DNA of 64,000 bases from Rhodamnia argentea. Lineage: Eukaryota > Streptophyta > Magnoliopsida > Myrtales > Myrtaceae. The position numbers and the translations under genes were made by a program. This document shows positions 35,219-48,899 of the stretch, in pieces; position 1 is the stretch's first letter; each line of letters starts with the position of its first letter. The stretch lies in the NCBI RefSeq assembly GCF_020921035.1, contig NC_063155.1, positions 23,801,294-23,865,293 of the forward strand. The letters run 5' to 3'. The notes under the pieces were generated by a model. That model ran no database searches. It was not told where the DNA came from and saw nothing but the letters and a program-made list of their open reading frames with translations.

Positions 35219-37666
35219 TTTTTAGCTATGGTCAAATTCCCTGTCCTTGAATTTGAACTTGTTGGATTTCCTTCATATTTTACTTTTTGTTTGTAGATGT
35301 CTCTCCTCATAGGTCCGAGCAGCTTGATCATGCTTTTAGTTCTTACTTGGTCTCAGGAAAGGATAGTGAAGAACATATCATGGTAGGTATAGGGACCTCA
35401 GTCTTTTGTTGTTTTTGGTGGTTTCTATGAAAGAAGTATATTTCCTGTTTTAAAGGCAAGAATGTGGGCTACAGAGTGTTATTTAGGTGCGGGGGATGTT
35501 CTTGTCAAGCTAGAGATTGCTTCATTTTCTGCAATACAGAAGTGTTTTTAGCTTTGCAAAATAGGGCATCAATGGATTTTGCTTAAGTGCAGTGGCATTT
35601 CCTTTAAGGGGTCAAGAGTTGTTTTATCTTTGTGCTTAGTGGTGGAAGATCTCTGCAGACTTCTGTTTTGGAAAGGAGTTACTATGTCGATTAACTATTT
35701 GAGTAATTTGAGTCTCCACACGGTGGTCTCAAGTGTACATGGACTCTAGATCGGTCCCGTGCACCTGGGACTATAAATTTTTTTTACATGAAATGGAGTC
35801 CCACATCGGTTGGAAAAGGGGACGAGATGTAGTAAATAACGCGATCAATTGGATTTCCTAACATGGTCGCCTAGCGATTCGGGTCCTGGCGGATTTGTTT
35901 TGCTCCATGATTCTACTCCTAATCAATGGAGCCTTGAGGAAACTCCTCTTGTTTTCCAAATATGACTTGGTGCCACTGCAGGTCGGGAGTCCGTTGTACT
36001 GCAAAGGCCAAGCTTGTATTGGTAAAAGTTGTACTTCAATCATCAGTATCCTTAGCCGCTCCTATTTTTCAATCTTCAGGCTTCTTTAGCCTTCTGGCTG
36101 AGCCATTTTCTAGTCCTTTGGCGGCCAATTGATGCATAAAGTCGTGCAGCTTTATAACTGGAGCATTTCCCACCTGTTAAAGTAAAACGTGGTCGCTGGA
36201 AAAGTTCGTGAAGTTCAAACAGCAAAATGAATGTCTAAATTCTCCACGAACAAAATGAAATTCAAGTCAAATTTCTCCGACAAAGACGGGAACTTTCCGA
36301 GTAGTCGTGCGTACTTTTTGTAGCGTCTCCGTCCTCTAATGAACCTTTTTTGAAGTCTTTTTAATTTTTTAATTTTTTTTGGGTCAAACGTTTTTGAAGT
36401 CTTCATAAGGTGCATAGATTGAGAAGACCGAGAGTAAAGTAGTGTTGAGCAACTTCATGGCCAAAAGGAATTTAAAGGGATAGAAGAGAGAGGACAACTA
36501 AAACTATCGAAGGTCTCGGGTTGGTTTAATTGGAAGCAATCTCTCGGTTTAGAACTTGGAAGGTTTTAGAAAAGACACTGCCGTACACACTCTAGGAGTA
36601 GTAGGCACTTCAACGTTCTAATTTCCCGGGCTGGTTTGGTGCCCTGGTGTCGTTTTTTTGTGGGCAATATGGTGCGGGGACCTCGTCTGCCAGTGAGAGA
36701 TAACGGGAAAAGAGAGAGTCTACATGTAGAGCCCAAGCGCCCGTGCACACCAGAGGCTCGAGCCATCATAGAATGTACCAAGTACACGTCCGCAAAGTAG
36801 TATCCCTAGGTTTCACATTCACAGGAGGGGCGCCACACTTGACGGGGTTTCATTTTCCTGGAAGACCCACCAAAATCAAGGATCGAGATCTATTTTAGGT
36901 CCAGTACAGCTAAGCCATCGCTGAATCTAGCACCGACATGAAGATGCAAAAAATTTGTAGTCACTGTCGCGCCATCTGCTTGAACACCCAAACTCACCTT
37001 CGACAGTAGCAGGCATGTAATAGGATTGCAGGGGTGGTATTTCACTGGGAAGTCAGGAATATCACACGGGCGATGACTCATCCTCTGGTTCTCATCCATC
37101 AATAGCAAAGTCGACAACAATGTTTTTACCATGAGGCCTATGCTTTACATGAAGACAGAGACCAATCCTTGAGGGATCCCATGGTGAAACTCAGAAATAC
37201 CTATGCCCCTTCTTTTCTAGTAACCCAGACATTGGTTCAAGGGGAAGGTGATAGACTAGTACTACTACTGCTACTACAAAAAAAGGGAAAAGAAAAAAGT
37301 GATAGGAATTGACATACACCATTGAGGACGTTCCTCCTTAAGTAGAGTTCATCGATATCGAAAAGAGCAAGTAGTAGTGAAATTTTGTTGCAAATGATCA
37401 CACTACTAATCATTTCAACATAACGTATAGCCATACTGAAATTGTGCATTATTTTTCTAAGTGCTTTTCCCCTTTTCCCTGCCAGCAAAATGGTACTGAA
37501 AGACATTGACTTACAGTATTACCACAGCATAACTACTAATTGCAGACATCTTCAAAACATTTCTGCGAGCAGTCCAACTTCCAGTCCATGTTATTCATCT
37601 TGATTCTTATGTACCCTATTGTTGCCAAAACTTGAGGACAGGTTTGAATTTTTGCACTCTGCGTCT
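35219..37666. other. Intergenic between the VIM and DUF2301 genes
   Basis: The first ~230 bases are probably the VIM 3' untranslated region. About 35700-36070 contains a 'GAGTCCCACATCGGTTGG' word, common in plant interspersed repeats, so a repeat fragment is possible. No coding exon is recognised. The 80-codon minus-strand frame at 36890-37132 has no family resemblance. Confidence 0.35.
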
Positions 37667-40600
37667 CTAGTTACGATTCTTTTCCAGCTCCAAGTTCTTG
37701 ACCAGAGCTTGCTTTTCATCTTCAGGAAGAGACTTGAAAATGAAGATGGACTTATCACCGATGTCGTCCTGCACATACCGAAAACATCTCAGAAGACTCC
37801 TAATACGTTTGTCCATCACCATTATGGTTTTTGACTAGATCATACCTTTATAGGCTGAGTGAACTTTCTTCCAGCGAAGATCACGAAAAGGGCCATCCAG
37901 AAACCCAACAAAGTCGCCTTTACTCCATCATCCATCAAACCGGTCTGTAAATTTTACAAAAACATATTGTCTGTATATCTGTCCAAATCCTCATAAAAGC
38001 AAAACTCCATATATCCTACAAGGGAAAATCTTAAAGAGTGCCCTAGGACATACGTTAAGAGTCATTGACAGTGCTTAGCATTTTCTATTTGAGGTGGGCG
38101 ACTTTCTTTTCCAAGTGCGTCGACACGCACCCTTCCTAGTTTAAGTGGTTTTCTTTTAACTAGTACTCTTAGGACACTTGTTTACGAGATCCATATTATA
38201 GTAGTGATGCCACAACATGACAATAAACGACAGTTATATGCCGGATACTCAATCATTATGTTTTTCTCCTGCCTTTTCTAGTTGACAAAAGCACAAAAGA
38301 CATTTTAACCATGTCATTGCACATATGTTTGTACATAAATAAAGACTGAATGTTAGGCATCCTACACAAAAGGTAAGTTTTAGACAGGACTTGACAAAAA
38401 GGGAGGTCAGTCCCTCGAGCATGCAGAAGAAGAAACTGATGACTAAGTACCATTTTGCAACCGGACCAATTTTCAGCAAGATTTTCATGCTGCATCATAG
38501 TAATGACTGACATAAAAGAAAGAAAGCCAAATATCTGCATCGAAACTTAAGAGGAGTTACCAGATGGCCGAGAAGTACAGTCGGTATGATGAATGTGAGA
38601 ATGCCAGCTTCCAGCTTTCCATAGCAGAGGCCTACATTTGAATATGAATAATCAATACACAGAGTTAACACATCAAAAGGTATCTTCTTAAGATGATCAC
38701 TACAAATTCTAAAAGTTATTTTTTGACTGTTTATGCTTTCTATTTGAGTGCTACCTCATGTCTCAATTATACTCAACCTTCAGCTGTGCTTCACAGAATA
38801 CTGATGTCAATGCGTGAAAATAAATCACAATGTAAGCATGATCACGTTTTCATGTAGGATTCCATGTGCATCTCAGATTTTTCAAATGCTCCAGAAACAT
38901 AAATAGGTGGATCAGAATGGGGACGTAAATATTCACATAATCATTTTATATGAAGGATTGGTAAGTCAGGGTAATCATGTCTAACGTCCGCACGAAGTAG
39001 GACATTGATTTATTACTTTCAAATGACCTTTCTCCTTTTGCCACTGTCATTGTGTGGAGAAATCCTTAACTTTCTCTTTTTATGTTAACTATCTGAGAAA
39101 TTAGGAAAACTAGTTTTCTCTGTTTGACATTTCGTATAAATGGAACCCCAGCAATTTACACTATCCCGTGGAATCTGAACTAAATAAGAGAGCATCAGTA
39201 ATTGGAATAGGATAGCACGCAAGCTCAATGTTACCTTCCTTAAATACAAGTCCTGTGAGAGCAGCAAAGAGAGGACCGACAAACCATACTGCTGTTGGGT
39301 TATCGACAACGTAATGAACCAAGTTCTCTCCAGATGGCTGAGCGAGGTACACATATGTTGCCAAAGAACCGACGACACCAAGTGCCCATAAAGCTTGAAG
39401 AGTGCGTTTAATCTCAGTAACATAGATGTGAATCAACAACAATGATAAGCCCAATCCACCAGCTCCAAGGGTGTAGATTAAATCAAGATTCTGCCTGATT
39501 ATCTCCCTCACCCAAGATTCTTCAGGTAAAAAAGCAGTCGAAGAAGCAGTCACAAAGGATGCGGCAGTGGTCACCAACCCAGATCTGTACAATATCACCT
39601 GATAGAAATCAATGGGACATTGAAAATCTTGGATGCGGACTGAAATACAAGAAAAACAGGCACAAAACTTTGACTAGCAGACAATTGACAACTATAAAGC
39701 CCACGCGAATTTTGCAAGTTCTTATGACCAGTGTACAAAAAAGAAAAGAATATTTTTAGCTATGACTAATGTGAAAAATCATCTCCATATCAAGTGCAAA
39801 ATCGACTAATAAATGATTGTTTGGTCACTTATATTCATCAAGACAAGCGCAAGTTCGTTCGCATCAACCACAAAGCAATACCAAAATGCATTCAGGTCAT
39901 AAATAAAAGTTGAGGATTGTTAAAAAGGGTACGACTGTATGATTTATTTCCTGAATGTAGCAAAAGACTCAACTGCAGCCATGACAGTATGTTTGTTGAG
40001 CCTGTAATCCTTTGTAATCTTGCTTAGAATGTTGCACATGCTTTTGACATTTTATGCATATCTTCTCAAATATCAAATGATTAGGTACTAGCTCTGCTGA
40101 TAAATGGCCCAGATCCACCCCAGACATAGGCATTGAAAATTGTGACCATTCTACTGAGAACACAATTTTTTGTCTTTCACACTTACAATCTCATTTTTAA
40201 AGTTTAAAATATTATCTGAGCCTTGTATGTTATCGGTCAAATTACAATCAACTCTCGGCCAACTCTAGGTCAGACTTAGGAATGTGAAAATAATTCGGGA
40301 TGCCAATAGCAGCTTCTCTTTTCGATGGTACCGAAACAGCTGGGAATGATTGCAATTGACTAACATAACGGGCTAAATTAACTAGCGATTTGAAATTCAA
40401 GGCAACTAAACCTTGGAACACAATTAAGTATTCTTAGAAGTGACAATCGGAGAACAATCTCCCATTCTTCATTATTATTATGCCCAGACACAGGACTAGT
40501 ACTCGCAACTTTTTCCTGCATCGTGAAAACCACAGGTCCCGCAGGAAATTCCAAAGAGAACTCCATAAAGGAAAAGGTGAACAATTCAATGAACTTCCTG

Positions 40601-41154
40601 CTTTGTGCAAATAAGATGGCACCGGCTGCTAGCATCAGCTAAGAACACCAAACACCAGTGAGCTAAAACTAATGCAAGACATTCTGATTTTAACAACTAC
40701 CAAGTGGAAGCAAAATCCCAGACTACTAGCATCAGTTAAGAACACCAAACAAGAACCATGAAGCTCAAAATAATACGAGACATTTCCATCCATGTGAACA
40801 ACAAATTAGTCAAAGCAAAATCCCAGGCTAATCCCGTCAGCTAAGAACACCACGACGACCCACACATGTCCGGACAAACTGACCGAAATTTCACGAACTG
40901 ATTGAGTACCCGTATATGCGTTGAAGATAAAGAAGAGAAGGAAAGGGGTCAAGCACCTCTCTGACGTCGGCGGGATCAACGGTCCAGGGGCCGTAGACGC
41001 CCTGATAGACCGTCGGATTGGGCGAGCTGTCGCTGAGAGCCTTGCACGTCACGGACCCGTTACGAGCTTTCCTAGTTCTCGTGGAAGCAAATGGTTTTGG
41101 CTTTGGAGGAAGAGAGGTGTGGAAGAGAGCGGTGGGCATCACTCTCGACGCCAT
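37667..41154 (-). CDS. Plastid-targeted multi-pass membrane protein, DUF2301-like
   Basis: Five minus-strand exons (40957-41154, 39235-39598, 38561-38631, 37846-37944, 37667-37768) splice in phase to 277 residues. The N-terminus (MASRVMPTALFHTS, rich in Ser, Arg and Pro with few acidic residues) looks like a chloroplast transit peptide. 'VYGPWTVDPADVREVILYRS' opens the conserved part. About five hydrophobic segments follow, including 'LGAGGLGLSLLLIHIYV', 'ALWALGVVGSLATYVYLA', 'AVWFVGPLFAALTGLVF', 'LTFIIPTVLLGHL' and 'LLGFWMALFVIFAG'. The C-tail is charged (LPEDEKQALVKNLELEK). I recognise the pattern of the plant and cyanobacterial DUF2301 family, whose function I do not know. The true ATG is at 41154. 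Confidence 0.88.
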
Positions 41155-42540
41155 GTCTGATGAACTCAAGGCGATCAAGACACAGAATTTTTAGCTCGGG
41201 ATAGAAACAACGTGGACGTCGGACACAAATATCATGAACTGTAGCTGTCTTTTGAGTGTGGGAGGTCGAGTTCGAGGATTTTTTTCGTTTTTTCTAAAAT
41301 TTTCGTGAATTCTGTGGTCCGTAGAGGTTGGGCTCGAGGTTATTGCAGGCCCAAAGGACCATCCTTATGGGCCTAATGAAGGCCTACATTTGATTGGACT
41401 GAAGGAGGGTAAGCCGATTTCAATTATTCCGCGAAAAATAAATAATTTAAAAACATATATATATTTTTTAAAATATGGTCGCACGAATCGCTTAAAACAA
41501 TTAAGCAATATAAGCGATAATTTTTTGAATTTTTTTTTCAAGTCACTAAATTTTCTACGAAACAAATGGAGCCTACATATCATAAAGCTTTCGAGAATAA
41601 GAAAAACTTTGGAGTAGTTAGAATCGACCTATCTACGTTTTAGAAAAGTGTTCGGCACATGATGTGACCATACATTTTGTCCACCTTGTACCTTGCATAC
41701 TCGCTGCATGTGTAGAAGTCTGGTGATGAGTTCATTAATCTAAAATATCCGGATTCCAAGAAGATAAAGTTATCACCGCTCAAAGGAAACATCTCATGGC
41801 GGACGCTGCCTGAAAAAAGGCAAATGTGCCTGTTGCCCCTTTCTCACTGTTTCATTTCCATCCTAAAGAGAAGACCTATTGAGCTCCTGCTACTTTGTGC
41901 GTTCTCTTGCATCGCTCGTGAGCAGGAACGCATGAGTTCTCGTAGTTACTCCAAAAGTTCACGAAATATTTAGACCGTGGATCAGAAAATCCCATTTTCC
42001 CCGGTGGTTCATGGCCCAAACATTCTTGCCTAGTGTATATGTGGGCTTGATGTAGCGAATGCCGCCCAACACATGCAACAGGTCCATCGGCCGCAATTAC
42101 AAATTCGTTCTGTTGCCTCTGCGGTCTGGGACGTTGAGTTGAATCCCGAATAGGATTCCTCCGCATGGAATCTCTTTTAGAGGAGACAGAAGCATTTCAT
42201 CAAACATTTGAAGTGCAAATCACAAATGCCCAAGCAAATTAGCACAATGGCGACTGGCATAAAGTTCCCACTAGGTTCGATAGGAGCCAGTAGGAGGGAA
42301 CGGAAACGATTCTACGTTTGTCCTCTTGCTTGGATAGATCGAAAAAGACGGAGGGGAAAGTTTTAACTCGGTCAGTTGTGAATTTTGGGAATTAATTAAC
42401 TAGCTTTTATCCCAATTAACATTTTTTTGTCGACACCCTTGTTTTATCTTTAATCCTAAGTACCTAAAAAAATACTTCTCGTAATACATTATTTTCTACT
42501 CTTGTTCCTTGTCAGCCACCAAATAACATTATAACTATTC
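41155..42540. other. Intergenic; small AT-rich element near 41370-41580
   Basis: The first ~60 bases are probably the DUF2301 5' leader. The stretch 41430-41580 has 'AAGCGATAATTTTTT' and 'GAAACAAATGGAGCC' motifs like the ends of the MITE at 56928-57182. I recognise no coding exon. Confidence 0.35.
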
Positions 42541-42544
42541 ATCT

Positions 42545-43250
42545 GTCAATAAATGAATGGTAAAGGAAGATTAGGGGTGAGGGTGGGCCGGTTCCCAATT
42601 TGTAGAACCGGAAACCGGCCCACATATTCATAGACCCACCAGAGAATTGAATCGACTGTATTTCTTTCTCTCCTTTTTTTTTTTCCTACTCCCTGCAAGG
42701 CTGCAAGCACTGTTGCATAGTTTAAACAACAACATAAGTGATACTAATATAACAAGCTTGTGATAAGCTAAACATGATGATTATCTCCACGAACAAAGCT
42801 ATAATGATCATCAAGAACCAAGTTTGTGGGTTTGCCACGAAGTTTGCCAATCACAATAATCACAACAAAAGTTTGCCACAAAGTGCACGAAGCTTCACTT
42901 CAAATGCATTCACAGTCCGCATTATATATCACATGACCGAGTCCAAGACTTTGAGCGAGAAAAGAATAAGAATTAACGTTTTATAAATTTGGACCGATAA
43001 GAATTAAAAACATAAATTGGCTTGGTCCGGTTCGGGTGATCCAGGTAGGTGAGTCCATACCTGGAACCAAACCGATATTCATCGATTTCAAATTTTAGGA
43101 GTTGGGAATCTCTTAGAACTGGCCGATTGGGTCCTATTCTTTCGGTCACCGCTCAGGAAGATAGCAAAATAGATGATTCTGGACTAAAAGAATCGGATTG
43201 CCTCCCCCAGCTAGCTAATATCGTTTCAAGTCTTAACGGGCCTTAATATG
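42545..43250. repeat. Degenerate interspersed repeat with ACCGG-rich ends
   Basis: The left part reads GGGTGGGCCGGTTCCCAATT..AGAACCGGAAACCGG. The right part contains GGTCCGGTTCGGGT and AACTGGCCGATTGGGTCC. The same style recurs at 54060-54835. This pattern is common in plant hAT-like non-autonomous repeats. Ends and type are not proven. Confidence 0.35.
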
Positions 43251-46200
43251 TCGGTTATTTTGTAAGGTTCACTTTCCAATTTCTTCTTTTACACTACCTT
43301 AGCGGCGCATGCTCGGGTAGCCCGTCTTTGGGACGTAAGAGCAAATGCATAACGCCAAAAAAAATGTCAAACGTCTACTTTTGATTCGATTCGCCATAAA
43401 ATGGATCGGATCGATCGATCGATCACTGACGGTAGATTTCCAACCCGTGCCGACTGCAAAGCGAGGCTTGTCTGCGAAAGGAGGCGTGCTTCGTCAAAAA
43501 GATCGGATCCGCGATGGAAAAGCGGCTGTGATTCTGGCAGGCCGCGATCGAGTGCAGACGGCGCGTGGCCTCTTGCTCTGACCCATCGCTCGGCTTCCGG
43601 ATCCACCACCCATGACTCGCTTCTCAGACCAGACCGTGGCCCCCCAAAACCGGCCGCAAAATTTGACGTCCGCGGCCGAAAGCCCGCGTCCCCACATCAG
43701 AAACGACACCGGTGGTCCCCCCGGGCACGCCTGCGCCTGCCTCGGAGGTAGTGGCCACGTCAGATTTCACGCCCCGCTTACGTGGCGGGTCACGTGACCG
43801 GAAGGAAGCTTCCTCTCCTCTTTGTCCTCACCCGAGCCCGTGCTTCTCCCTCCATTTATTTTCCTTCTATTATTTTTCCCTTTTTTCCGCGTTTGAGTAG
43901 AACAAATATTGCGTTTTGAGAGCATCTAAAGCGGTCTAGCTTCCGCTGAGGGTCCCTCGAAGAGATTCCGAATAACTCGCTAACGAATCAATTGGCCAAT
44001 TGAATCTCTCGAATCGGGCACGAAAAATTTCAATCACATCTCACATTCCTTGCCACACGATCGTCACTTTATGGATGCGAACAACAGCGCGTTGTATGCG
44101 CATCTGTAATGAAAGTTACGCAATTCAAAAACTATAAGTAACTTACATCATCAAAAAATAAAAGAAGCAGCGGAATTTCGTTAAAATCAAATGCTCGTGA
44201 GCACCCTTTGTTTTTTTCTTCTTCGCCGCGCCGCACGCGTCCAATTTGTTAATGATATTTGGGAGAAAGTTTCTTCCTATACAGACAGAACTTCCGAAAG
44301 TGTTTCATTTTCTCTCAAGTGAGAATCTTTTGAGAGTTTCAGATAAATACGAGCTTCCTTATCCTTCGCTCTTGATCCCGGGGAAAATCGCACGGTTCCC
44401 GGGGCTTTTGAAGGATTTCCGGTGGCCCACGGGGCATGTAGTCTGTGCATGCGTGATTTCGATTATTGAAATGACGTCCAGATATTCCAACGGACCAGGC
44501 GTGGCGTCTGAAAGAGACGGAGCAGAGGGACGAGATTGGCGTCACTTCGAGCTCCAAAAAGCTTATGCTGCACGTGCCCTGTTCGGTTCCAACGGGTTTT
44601 TTTTTCGCGTCCACAATCATCTCGTTCCATGTGAACTAAAGCTCTTACCGTACATAAACCAAAATAAAGAATAGCAAAGGCGGGCGCTTTACGTGCCCAA
44701 ATGCATGGTATTGGGATCCTTCATCGATCACCCACGTTTGAATGGAATCGATATTAGGTTATGTGATTCATAGTAACCGTAAATGGGAAAGCACGGGGCT
44801 GCCCCTTGAACGTCGCCGGAGAGGATTTTTATTGTTTGAGTCAATATTTTATTGATAGTTTAGATTTAAGCTCATGAATAACTATTGATATAAACGATCT
44901 ATTTCGCTTATAATTGAGTAATATAACGTAGAAGTACGGTGTGATAATTATGGTGGAATCCTCTGTCGAATGTAACCATAATTTAAGAGCGAATCAATAT
45001 AAATCTTGTGTCTCGATTATTATTATTTTTTTCTCGTTTTTGCTCCTTACTTCGTTGTGATTAGTGCGCCGAATCCTAGCAACCTCTTCAAGGAGTGTGG
45101 TCATTTGCTGGCGTTTGCTAAATTCTTTCTTCTGGTCCGAAACTCGTTATATATTTATGAACAAGTTTCATCATCTTTTTTTTTTTACTTGACCAGATCA
45201 AAACCTAGCTATCAGCACCCGTTTGATTATGTAGCTTGCTCGCTTCATCTGCATGCGTTGACATTACTTATCATTCTTTTGCCTTCTTTCGGTTGGGTGC
45301 GTGTGTGTTGGGGTCGTGAAAGCGACAAATCAGCACGTTCTTGAAAGCCGGGAAATTTGAAAAAAGGGTTGGATCACATGTGAAGTCCCAGTTCTCTTGT
45401 ATGGGCCGACCATTTGACGGAGACCTCTCGGAAGGTCCATTTTCGGCAGTCGAATGCTCGCGTTCCGCTTCGCTAGCGGGGCTTTTTGAACCACATGGCG
45501 ATTTCGGCTGCAAGACAGCCGGCCATTAGAAGGGATGGAGAGGATCTCTCGGGCTGAATACAAGCCACTGTCACTGTCAAGTTCTCGCGATCACTGCCAA
45601 TGGTTTCAAGTTGAGACCTAACGAAGCCTATGGAGATTCGCCTCCTGAAAAGGATTGGTTCTTTAGATTCGGTGGTGAAAGATCTCTGAATCTGCTTATG
45701 TTTCAGGATCTCCCGTGCTTTGGCCATAAAAGAGAAAGAGAGGATCTCTCGTGCTGAATATTTAGTTGTGTCGTACGTGTGGGGGACGCTCCTAACGTGG
45801 GTTCTTCGTCTGGCATTCGGACCAGAAGTACGTACATGCACCTACGACCATATTAAAGATTTGTTCTTAGAGGACCATATTAAAGAGTTTAACAAGCTAA
45901 TAAACGGGGTTAAGTGCATAACCATACGACCACGTACATAATCTATCAATCAAAGAATGTTGGCGAGGAGATTATTAGTGAGCTAACTTTAGAACCTATG
46001 ATAAGATTGTTGGGATACAGACCAGACGGTCTAAGGAACTAGGTAGATAAATGGCAACGAATCATAGAAGGATAGATCAATCTCTTACATATAGTTGAGG
46101 ATGGACTAACGTATGAAGGATAAAGTACAATCTCTTACATGTCCCAAATGTGCATATGGGACATAAGATCATCTCCCAGATGATTGCAAATAACTTCAGC

Positions 46201-46402
46201 TGGGAAACCCTCCCAATAAGCGCCAAATCCAATACATATATAGAGCTTCCAAATTTAAGAAGAAAACACTCTTCGAAGCTCTTTACATTAACTGGGTCTT
46301 CCAAAATCCCCACGGTGATGGTACCCTATTTATAACATAAGGCTCAATCATACAATATTTTCTCCTGGAAAAAATTAAAGGGCAAAGAGGTTGAGGATGA
46401 TG
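43251..46402. other. Intergenic with a GC-rich island (about 43390-43850)
   Basis: 43390-43850 is much more GC-rich than its surroundings. It contains the perfect 12-bp palindrome GGTCACGTGACC (43788-43799) around a G-box, and another CCACGT at 43754-43759. Two near copies of 'GAGAGGATCTCTCG' lie at about 45537 and 45737. Several frames are open in the GC-rich part, but none resembles a known protein. No gene is called. Confidence 0.35.
43788..43799. promoter_or_regulatory. G-box palindrome GGTCACGTGACC
   Basis: A perfect 12-bp palindrome centred on CACGTG, the core bound by plant bZIP and bHLH factors. It lies in a GC-rich island with no recognised gene downstream, so its target is unknown. 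Confidence 0.4.
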
Positions 46403-48272
46403 CTATTGCCCTTGATTCCTTGGATCAAATCCATCGCCGTATCCTTGAAATGGTGACCATCCAAAGTAGGAAGAAGAAGAAGAAGTCCTTGATGGCTCAT
46501 TTGGCTGCTCCTGTTGTTGCTGCTGCTGGTTGTAGTGGTAGGGCGATGAGCTAATTGTAGAAGACGATGTCGATGACGTTTGTTGCGAACCAAAAGGTTC
46601 TTGGCCATAGAGATTCGAAACATGATAAGGAAAATCAACATCTGTACTCGATAGAAGCTGTGCATACTGAGCCAGGTCTGGAAAAGCCGCTTGCGGATAT
46701 GGAGTAAAAGGTGTCGGCTGAGGATTGATTTGTTCAACATGGGCGCCCGGGTTTTGGCAACTTGGATTAGAGTATGAGGTGTAATCGGGGTTGCCATGAA
46801 CTCGTTCGGGGAAATTGAGCTTAGCCTTGGTGCCTTTGAACTTGAGAGCTGCCCGATCATATGCCAAGGCCGCATCCTCGGCGGTCTCGAAAGTGCCGAG
46901 CCAAACACGGGCTGCTTTCTTGGGGTCGCGTATCTCCGCTGCCCATTTTCCCCATGGCCTTTGTCTTACTCCTCTATAGTGCTTTTTCCTAACACTCTCT
47001 GTGCAAAATCAAGCAAAACAAAGCCTTCAGAGTACAGGCACTTTCTCATAGCTTTGTCTACCTCACTCACTGTACAAAATACCGATGATCTATGGTGCTA
47101 GACTGGAAAAGAGACAACTTCACATCTTCTTCCAAACAGCTTATTTGAGAGCATGCTATATCAAAATCAATATCGATAAGGCACAAAATCCATCCCAATG
47201 TTGCTTTCATGTGGAAATGTGATGACATACATGATTACCCAATGCTGATGCATGAACCTATCATCCTTCTCAAATGAATTCGCTTGGTAGTATAAAAGTG
47301 TGGTTTGATTATAGTAATGAGCACACCAAGTTCTTGTTCATCACCTAGTTTCACGTGTATTGCTTAATATCTCGTGTAGTAACAAGATGCAAGACTTTTA
47401 CAAAGTGTAACGTTAGGGGTGAGCAATAGAAAACATTTCATGTTAACCATGGTGAACGAGATACAATAAAGTTAAGATGAAGTTTGACAAGTACGTATCA
47501 TTAGAGATCGGTCTACGACAAAACTACACGGCAAATACGTTACCAACACTCCCAAATCTTGGGTTCATATCTTGACGCAGCCATGCCAATCTACTTCCCA
47601 TGGCAAAGATCATTACGATCGTTTTCACACAACGCATTCGTCTAACTACGTTCAGTTTATATATGGAAGTTTATGCGATTGAGTAATTTGGTGGATGTGA
47701 CAAATGAAAAAAATGAAATTTCAAAGCAGGAATATCCTAGTAAAAGTGAATTGATTGTGGCATCCAAATTCAATGCGCATGTTTTCATCATGGTGGACCA
47801 TCAAAAAGATTTAAGAGGGTTGGCAAGGAATCACTATCCATGTAGAGTACTCGAACTAGGAACTAGACACGATGGAAATGCATATGCACCACCACCAGCA
47901 ACAACCAACCGACTTCTCTTCTTCAAAGACCGGGGGGAAAAGCAAAATATTAGGAAATGGGACAAGAGAACCAATAGGGCGTAGGTCAAGGCCGGTGCTG
48001 GCCAAAATGGAAGGTAGTGACTCACGTAATCCCGAATTTTCAGACAACAAGAACACCCCCCACAAGCGCCAAGCACGATAGCTTGGTAGGTAAGGACATC
48101 TTTGGACGTTCAACAGAAACAATCGAAATTGCAAACGTGGGCAACGAGGAGCGCCTGTCGAACCGAGACACGTACCCTCGTCGCCTTTGCTTTGTAGAAT
48201 GCAGAAGAAAATCTAAAACATGGCAAGTTGGCAACTATGGTAAATTAACAAAGAGCGCTAAAGATGGAACAT

Positions 48273-48304
<32 letters not shown>

Positions 48305-48899
48305 CGTTTTGGCGGAAAGTTAGAATAATACAATGAACTTGACCATGTAATTCGACAAGCACATCATGCGCAGCTATATTTATTCTTACGTTATCCGGGT
48401 CTTTATATTCCCACTCTCAGCCCATCGAGTTCGGCCGAACTAGGAGTAAACATTCAAGCTTAGCCTCTTCTTTTTCTTCTTCGGTTGAAAAATAAGTTAA
48501 ATAACCCAAAGCAACATGGAGAGAGAGACCAAACGACAAATTTACAGCAGATCTTCCCTTTTCTTACCAGATTCAGCAAAGGAAAGCAAATGATACACGC
48601 GACAACCGATCGAAGAAACCCTTTAACCATCATTTAATAGTTGCACTCAGCTCTCAAAATAGATTTGATAGTGGACTCATTGCACGAAAGAAACAAAAAA
48701 AAAAAAAAAAAAAGGAAGGATTCAAACACACCCCGAGAGAGGGTCAACTGGAGTTTAGGGTTTTTGCGACAATCTGACCTTGATCCGGAGCTCGCTGAGG
48801 AGGGTCCCCATGCTCCTCTTGCACCGGCGCTGCCGGATGGTCGGTCGAGCTCGGGGTGTCGTCACTGGTGGAAATGACCTGGCTCAGAGCCGAGACCAT
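46403..48899 (-). CDS. AP2/ERF transcription factor, RAP2.6L/ERF113-like (group X)
   Basis: Two minus-strand exons, 48779-48899 and 46403-46998, flank a 1780-bp intron and encode 238 residues. The protein begins [10 protein letters not shown], like RAP2.6L. A single AP2/ERF DNA-binding domain spans about residues 47-107 ([19 protein letters not shown] .. LNFPERV). It carries the YRG and RAYD-like elements and the WAAEIRD strand that contacts the GCC box. The C-terminal half is rich in Gln, Ser and Pro, with a run of six Gln, and probably activates transcription. Group X members respond to wounding, stress and regeneration cues. The start is the first in-frame ATG. The frame stays open upstream for at least 35 codons (HGKRPLPHEASS..) without an ATG, ending at a TGA. 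That extension resembles the N-terminus of ERF114-type relatives. Confidence 0.88.

Noticed and set aside
35700-36070. Possible LTR or TRIM fragment (CCCACATCGGTTGG word)
   Set aside because: The word is suggestive, but neither ends nor a second copy could be identified.
36890-37132. 80-codon minus-strand frame (..VQADGATVTTNFLHLHVGARFSDG..)
   Set aside because: A vague resemblance to a BAHD-type or other enzyme fragment did not hold up; no motif is clear and no neighbouring exon continues it.
43345-43800. Overlapping frames in the GC-rich island, up to 116 codons
   Set aside because: Both strands are open, with no family, domain or splice context.
45530-45760. Two near copies of GAGAGGATCTCTCG as a possible operator pair
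   Set aside because: They are short, partly palindromic and unrelated to any gene; likely chance or repeat remnant.
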